A DNA stretch of 64,000 bases, taken from NCBI GenBank assembly GCA_947247005.1, contig OX365955.1, positions 45,797,822 to 45,861,821 of the forward strand, read 5' to 3'. Below are positions 48,001 through 57,000 of the stretch, piece after piece. The stretch is from Spisula solida. Taxonomy: Eukaryota; Mollusca; Bivalvia; Venerida; Mactridae. The notes below the pieces were generated by a model. That model was given only the letters and a program-made list of their open reading frames with translations, had not been told where the DNA came from and made no database searches. Both the position numbers and the translations under genes were made by a program. Position 1 is the first letter of the stretch, and the number at the start of each line of letters is the position of its first letter.

Positions 48001-51000
48001 TCTCCTTACAGTTGTTTAGCTTTGATCATAAAATATTGGGGGGGGATATTAATCACATACTGGCCATACTAAGCTCCTGTCTGGATATTTTCCCTTCCTT
48101 ATTTTCAAATTGCTCCCATTTGGAGATAGAAAACTCCCTTACAAACTCCTTTAAAACATCAGAAAAAAATAAAGAAACATCCTATCCCATTGGGTAATAA
48201 GTTGTCTTATAAATTGTAAACCGCATGCACAGTTATCCACCTTTAAGTTAACTTTTGCTTGTGTTAAAGCTTGTTTCATCAGAGTTATTGCCCTTGTTTG
48301 ATATCCTGGTTTTTTTCGTTGAATTTCTACGTTCCTTGCATTGTATTAATATTTATCACTAACTGTTTGTTACGTTTACAGATGGATGTTCCTGACATTG
48401 TGAAAAGTTCGACCACTAAGGCTGATCAGTATGATGAGAGAACGATAGATAGAGAAATTGTAAGTGACCCGCTGACCTCTACATACATAACTGTATTAAT
48501 ATAAGACCTGAACTAGACATTAATGTGTGATATTTTAAATTTTGTTTCGATGTAATACCATAACTGCCATACTGACCTGACCAATGACCATATTGCATGA
48601 TTGGCATAAATGTAGTGACATTATAGTTATGATATTTCACTGAAAAAAATTAACCAGAGGAGCACAGAAAACAATAGTTGTAATGCTGTGTGTACATCTA
48701 CACACATGTTATGGTAGCCTATTGTTGAAGATTCTAGTCCCAACATAATAATGTTGCTGACACTGGTGAACAACTGAATGCTCTGTGGTGTTCTTGTTTT
48801 GTCTTTAACATAGGATTGTGTTTGGAGGCTCTCATATAAACTGTAACGATTGTCCCCTTTGAAGGCGCTTATGTAAACTTGACCTTCCCTTTGGCTCTTC
48901 TGTAAGACCTTCTCTTATGAAGACTCTCATGTGAACATAGCTTACCCTTTATTGCGCCATACATCTCTTTCTGTGTGTTTCCCTTCTATGTTGCATTTCC
49001 TCTATTCTTCATTATCCTTGTATTTACTATCACTGTTAGCTTGACTGTTTATCGTTTTTACAGATTGTCTGAATGTAATAGATGTTCCGTATCATTTAAT
49101 TTGCCTTTGCTATATGTTAGTATCTGATTGTTTGTTTGGTTTAGATGCCTACTGTTGTTAAATTGTCACCTGATATAGGTGTTAATTAAATAATGCATTT
49201 TTCCAAAGTCATGTGCAGTTTATGTTAGTGTATGCTCCCTTTATGTTGTATGTCTGTGTGCTGTGATATTGTGCTATAACCTATGCCAGAACCCTAATCA
49301 GATCACCTGATATAGGTGCTAATTAAGAAAGGTCTTTTTTCAACAGTAATGTGCAGTTTATGAAAGTGTGTGCTGAATTTCTGTTGTCTGGCTGTGTGTT
49401 GTGTTATTTAGATGTGATCACAAAATAAGTTGAGTTGAATATCATGTGTACTTGCATGCTTGCTTTGTGTTATTTATAGAAATTATATTGAAAACCTCAA
49501 ATTTCAGCTGTTTTTCCCTGAGAAAGTCAGTATACCAGAACGTTACATTCCCGACTCTGATGATGAAAGCGTAACCGAAGAAGAAAAAGCTCAACGACGT
49601 GAAAAAGCAAACAAAATAAAGAAAATTTTAACCCAACAAAGGTAGCAATTCCTCACTAGTAGTTAAATTTCACAATATGCCTGTAGTATCTTTCCCACAC
49701 CCACATAATTTGCATACCCATGTTAACTGTTATTTAATTGGATGCTATAAATAGATTCTGTAACATTTTGGCCAATTGAACGTATGCTTATATTCTGATT
49801 TAATTTGGTTTTGCTTACTTTTGTAATTACTATGCACACAGTTTGATATTATTGAATAATTTTCTGTGCCCAATTATAACACCCTAAGATATGAAGTATA
49901 TGGGGAGTATTTGTGTCACCTTTTAGTTCTGTCAGTCCATTGGTCAAGCTAGCCTTTAGTAGACAAAATTTGCCAGCACTATTGCTTGGTGACCTACGGA
50001 CAGATTTCATCGAAACTAAACAAGACTTGTTAGTACCAAATAGGCCTAGCATCCATGCAGTATCTGGGGTGTTCATCAATTTACCTGTATATATTAAAAC
50101 ATCGCACAGATCCTGTAGGCACGAGCAAGATTAGTTCGCACTCAATATATTACAAATATTTCATTTTGTAACATGTATCATTTCCTTTTCTTTCATCATC
50201 ATTATTTTGTTTTCTTAGTTTGTATTTTAAATAGTTTTGCATGATAAAATTATTAAGGTGCGTGTTTTTATGCCCCCGTATCGATAGATCGGGAGGCATA
50301 TAGTGATTCACCTGTCCGTTCGTCCGTCCATCCGTCTGTCCGTCCGTTCGTCCGTCCTGGTTAACCCAAATTGACCGTTTCTTCTAGCATTAATATGGCT
50401 TGCTACAAAGCTTTCATACTTGCATGGATGTTGTATATGAACACTCTCCACGCGCCTGTATCACCTGACCCCATTTTGACCTTCACCTTGACCTAATTTT
50501 GGACTTAGACTTATTTATGGACAAGGCTTCCACAGGGGGGCATAAGCGTTTATTGAACGCAGTCTTGTTTTCTTTGTTATCAATTTTTATAGAATTCATT
50601 CAGAATGACTGAAGTTTAAAAAACTTCTGAGGGGTCGTATCAAAATACAAAAAAGCCTTATCATGAAATTTTGAACTTCACTTGAAATTGTTTTGAACTA
50701 TTTTAGATTGTGCTTTTTGCACAGAAAAATAATTCAGCAGTTACTTTTACTGAATTTTCTGTGGAATGCAAAATTCCATTCTAATATTTTTAAAATGGTA
50801 GAATTTCCCGTTTAAAATTCTTTCCAAAGTGTACTTGATTCAAATATCCGTGATAAATAAACCAACCCAAGTTAATTCTTCAATTGGTACTTTTCTATAT
50901 CTATCATTTTGGAACGGTATTTACACAATTTTTTTAATAGACATTTATTCCAATATAATACCATTTCTAGCAATTTTAAGTGTTTTATTTGCTATGAGTT

Positions 51001-54000
51001 TTTTGCATCTTCTTTCCCTAGTCGATATCATTACCCACCGTTAGAGGTAAGTGGCATGCTGAGTATAAATAACGTAACATTATTAAATCAAAGTATTGCA
51101 TCATGGTCTTGATCGTAACAATGGTAAATGTGTATTGTTGTTGTCAGGGGTGTCAACATTCCTGATTTATCCGGATTTATCGATCCTAAAAAAGCTATAA
51201 TCTCTGACCAAAATGAAAGTTATTTGATGAAAATATCTAAAAACAATGACAACGTTATGGTCAATTTAATCTGCTCTGAAGGATCCTCTTGGCTACAAAC
51301 TGAGTTATTTAATAAATAGAAACAGTAAGGATAAAGGACTCTTGTTTGGCAAAATGGTTGGCTGCATATGAATTTCAGGTTTTTTATACATGGTTGTATT
51401 GACACCCCTGTGTTGTACTCATCTGAACCAACTACCAGTGTTGTCGTTCATTTTCTATAATGTTTTCTTTTTCACCTGAATTTTGATATTTTTTGCAAAC
51501 ATCTCAGGAGTGTGTGCACTTGACCAATCAGCTGATATGGTGTGCTTGTGAGTCGTTCACTAAGATTACATTGAAGCAATTAAATTGTAACTTTCATTTT
51601 CTTACATTTTAGAATTTAAGTGTGTGTTTATTGACAATAACTATACAACTTATACCGCAGACTTAGAATTGTAACTCATTTTAAAACCGCTGTATATGAC
51701 AAGGCATGAGATCTTGCTTGATTGTTATTATTCCAGTTAATGGTTTTTGAACTGTTCAACACTCCAAATATATTAAGATACGAATTATCAATCAAATTTC
51801 TGAACTGTTCAACTCTCCAAATATATTAAGATATGAATTATCAATCAAATTTCTGAACTGTTCAACACTCCAAATATATTAAGATACGAATTATCAATCA
51901 AATTTCTGAACTGTTCAACACTCCAAATATATTAAGATATGAATTATCAATCAAATTTCTGAACTGTTCAACACTCCAAATATATAAGATATGAATTATC
52001 AATTGAATTTCTGAACTGTTCAACTCTCCAAATATATTAAGATATGAATTATCAATCAAAATTTTGAACTGTTCAACACTCCAAATATAATAAGATACAA
52101 ATTATCAATCAAATTTCTGAACTGTTCAACACTCCAAATATATTAAGATATAAATTCTTCAAGCTAATTTCCAGGTTTTCCGACTTTTCATTACATGGCT
52201 TCTTTCTGTATACATATTACTTACGTCAGGAAAACTTAAACTAATTAAAACTTAAACTTGGCTAATTTTAACCCCATGAATTATGCTCGATTTGCCTGAT
52301 GAAAATGATAGCTGATGCGTCTCACCTATTAGTGTCTGTCAGAAATAAAACAATTACACACTCTTACTTGTAGAAGATAAATTGACGATTGTCTACCTTT
52401 CTTCATTCTTTTTTCTAGCAATTGGTAAGTTGTGTATTGTTGCTATGGGTTACTGAGGTCAAGGGGTATAACTTGTTTGAAAATAAACAATGTTTGTTTA
52501 CATCTCATTGCACATTGTTTGATTTCTGCACCAAAGTTTGATTTTTTCTATTAATATTACTAATGTCTAGACTTGTGGTGTATTCCACACGGAAGTTAGA
52601 TGTATTCCACAAAGATGTGGTGTATTCCATGCAAATGTGGTGTATTCCACACGGAAGTGGTGTACTCCATGTTGATGTGGTGTATTGCACATGAATGTGG
52701 TGTATTCCATGCGAATGTGGTGTATTCCATGTTGATGTGGTGTATTCCATGTTGATGTGGTGTACTCCTTGCAAATGTGGTGTACTCCATGCAAATGTGG
52801 TGTATTCCATGCTAATGTGGTGTATTCCACAAAGATGTGGTGTATTCCATGCAAATGTGGTGTATTCCACACGGAAGTGGTGTATTCCATGCAAATGTGG
52901 CGTATTCCATGTTGATGTGGTGTATTCCATGCGGATATGGTGTATTCCATGTTGATGTGGTGTCATTCCACATGGATGTATTGTATTCCATGCAGATGTG
53001 GTGTATTCGGATTTCCACACAGATTTATAAAACTGTTTGTTGTTTTTGAAACACTGCTTTATGTTAAACAAGAAACTAGCAATGTAGTTCATTATGGCTT
53101 CCAGGGTGGTTTTGATGTGTGGCTTTCATAGGAGCAAGGTAGTTAACTCACAGGTTGGATACAGGGGGAACACTGGTTAGGTCTGCTGACACTGGGTACT
53201 GTTTTATCAAAGCACTTACGAAAAACCTTAAAGTTACGTTCAAATTTAAATTCTTTATTATTCTTTAGCAACTGCGAATTGGTGAAGGATATGGTTTGTA
53301 TGAGTTCATTGACTGAATCATTATAAGTATTGCAGCTTCATTTACCACACCTTATAATTGTAAACAAATTATAAAGAATTTAAATTTAATCGTAAGTTTA
53401 CGATTTTCGTAAGTGCTTTGTTTAACCAGTACCCTGATGTATAGCTAACCTATACACACAACAGGCATGCAAACTGCTTAATATTTTCTCTAAGTTCCAA
53501 AATTTAATGTTTTTTACTTCTTTTTTTTAATTTAGATGCTACAAAAATGGTGCAACATAAAGTATTATTTACTGGTACATAAGTGGGCAATGTTTTGGAG
53601 TATAATATGTTGTTCCAAGTATAGTTTATTTTTGCAAAATACTTCAGTCTTTTACTAGATTTATTTGCAACATTTTGTCTAAATGGCGAGTATAGCCTTT
53701 ATTTGCCAGTCCGCTTTCTGCTGAATATGGCATGCAGATATATGTGTGCCTCCACCCGGTTTTGAACCCGGGTCCCCAGATTAGACGACAAGAGCACTAA
53801 TCATTGAGCTAGTAGGCCACACTTTGTATTTCAAAAAAGTTGTAGAACGTAAGTCTTCATGGTTTAGTCACTTCTTGGCGTCTGTTAATGCAACACCTGT
53901 TAAAATACAACCCATATTACACCAGGTATCAACTATTGGAGGCCCTAAGTAATATTTAGCAGAACATGTATTCTAATCTTTGGGAAAATTGCTAATTAAT

Positions 54001-57000
54001 AAAATTATACAGATTTTTAGGTCTTAATCAGTGAGACATATGTTTGAAGTGAACATTGCTAGATATATGAATATTTAAGCTAGTCTTATAGTGTTAATTA
54101 AATTTCCATGAAAATAAAACTTGAATCAATCAAACTTATTCCTTGATATGTCTGGAGGCACAAAGATGAATAATCTACAAAATATATTTCATATACAAGT
54201 AACTATTAATTTGAATAGTTATATGTAATCATTTATGTTAGAATATTCTTGTCGAGATTATTAGGTTTTCAAATATATTTGTTGTACATCAATAATTTAA
54301 ACATTGCATTATCAGAATGTAACTTGTAACCATTGAATGACTTTGTATTGCAACTGAATATCTTTGGCAAATCAAGACTATAACATTGTTATGCATCTTA
54401 TAAAAACTGTTCTTTGGGGATGGAACTAACTTTATACATATTTCTGTTCATGTCAGTTGTTTATTAAACCTATTTATCTATCAAAGACAGTAACCAGGAA
54501 GAGAAACTAACCTAAGATGGCGGTCATTGCAGAATTGTTTTATTCTGTTGGAAAACTGGCGAATGTTACTGGTAGCACGAGTTGTACTATCTTATATGCT
54601 GTATCAAGGGTCAATGTAGTATCCATGGTCAATGTTGTATCCATGGTCAATGTAGTATCCATGGTCAATGTAGTATCCATGGTCAATGTAGTATCCATGG
54701 TCAATGTAGTTTGAAGTGCCAGAGCCAAGGTGGCATATTGGCCAACACTGTGGTATCCATGACCAATGTGGCCTATTGGCCAACACTGTGGTATCCATGA
54801 CCAATGTAGTGTATTGGCCAACACTGTGGTATCCATGACCAATGTGGCCTATTGGCCAACACTGTGGTATCCATGACCAATGTGGTGTATTGGCCAACAC
54901 TGTGGTATCCATGACCAATATGGCATATTGGCCAACACTGTGGTATCCATGACCAATGTGGCATATTGGACAACATTGTGGTGTCCATGACCAGTGTGGC
55001 ATATTGGCCAACACTGTGGTATCCATGACTAATGTGGCATATTGGTCAACACTGTGGTATCCATGAGCAATGTGGCATATTGGCCAACACTGTGGTATCC
55101 ATGACCAATGTGGCATATTGGCCAACACTGGTATTCATGGCCAAGGTGGCATATTGGCCAACACTGTGGTATCCATGACCAATGTGGCATATTGGCCAAC
55201 ACCATTGCATCCATGACCAATGTGGCATATTGGCCAACACCGAGGTATCCATGACCAATGTAGCATATTGGCCAACAGTGTGGTATCCATGACCAATGTG
55301 GCATATTGACAACACTGTGGTATTGATGGCCAAGGTGGCATATTAGCCAACACTGTGGTATCAATGACCAATGTGGCATATTGGCCAACACTGTGGTATC
55401 CTTGACCAATGTGGCATATTGGCCAACACTGTGGTATCCATGAGTAATGTGTTACATTGGCCAACACTGGTATCCATGGCCAACACTGTGGTTTCCATGA
55501 GCAGTGTGGCATATTGGCCAACACTGTGGTATCCATGAACAATCTGGCATATTGGCCAACACAATGGTATCCATGACCAACACCATGGTATCCATGACCA
55601 ATGTGGCATATTGGCCAACACCATGGTATCCATGACCAATGTGGCATATTGGCCAACACTGTGTTATCCATGACCAATGTGGCATATTGGCCAACACCGT
55701 GTTATCCATGACCAATGTGGCATATTGGCCAACACCGTGTTATCCATGACCAATGTGGCATATTGGCCAACACCGTGTTAACCATGACCAATGTGGCATA
55801 TTGGCCAACACCGTGTTATCCATGACCAATGTGGTATATTGGCCAACACTGTGGTATCCAATGACCAATGTGGCATATTGGCCAACACTGTGGTATCCAT
55901 GACCAATGTGGCATATTGGCCAACACTGTGGTTTCCCTGAGCAATGTGGCATATTGGCCAACACTGTGGTATCCATGAGCAATGTGGCATATTGGCCAAC
56001 ACTGTGGTATCCATGGCCAACACTGTGGTTTCCCTGAGCAATGTGGCATATTGGCCAACACTGTGGTATCCATGGCCATCACTGTGGTATCCATGGCCAA
56101 CACTGTGGTTTCCCTGAGCAATGTGGCATATTGGCCAACACTGGTATCCATGACCAATGTGGCATTTTGGCCAACACTGTTGTATCCATGACCAATGTGG
56201 CATATTGGTCAACACTGTGGTATCCATGGCCAACACTGTGGTATCCATGACCAACACCGTGTTATCCATGACCAATGTGGCATATTGGCCAACACTGAGT
56301 TATCCATGACCAATGTGGCATATTGGCCAACACTGTGGTTTCCCTGAGCAATGTGGCATATTGGCCAACACTGTGTTATCCATGACCAATGTGGCATATT
56401 GGCCAACACCGTGTTATCCATGACCAATGTGGTATATTGGCCAACACTGTGGTATCCATGACCAATGTAGCATATTGGCCAACACTGTGGTATCCATGAC
56501 CAATGTGGCATATTGGTCAACACTGTGGTATCCATGACCAACACCGTGTTATCCATGAGTAATGTGGCATATTGGCCAACACTGGTATACATGACCAATG
56601 TGGCATATTGGTCAACACTGTGGTATCCATGACCAACACCGTGTTATCCATGAGTAATGTGGTATATTGGCCAACACTGTGGTATCCATGACCAATGTGG
56701 CATATTGGTCAACACTGTGGTATCCATGACCAACACCGTGTTATCCATGAGTAATGTGGTATATTGGCCAACACTGTGGTATCCATGACCAATGTGGCAT
56801 ATTGGTCAACACTGTGGTATCCATGACCAACACCGTGTTATACATGACCAATGTGGCATATTGGCCAACACTGTGGTATCCATGACTAATATTGCATATT
56901 GGCCAAAACTGTGGTATCCATGGCCAGTTTGGCATATTGTCCAACACTGTGGTATCCATGGCCAATGTTGTTGAAAGTATGTGTTTTACGTTCATAGATA

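Noticed and set aside
52505..53131. Frames of 195 and 127 codons reading MEYTTS/WNTPHLHGIHH repeats
   Set aside because: The 20-bp array read through; all frames are equally open because three units equal 20 codons.
53535..53575. Possible exon after a strong pyrimidine tract (TTTTTTTTAATTTAG then ATGCTACAAAAATGG)
   Set aside because: The reading is open but no good donor follows and the phase does not connect exons 27 and 28.
54540..56995. Long open frames (up to 180 codons, minus strand) rich in MPHWSWIPQCWP repeats
   Set aside because: They follow the 38-bp minisatellite, occur in several overlapping frames and have no start context, splice context or homology.
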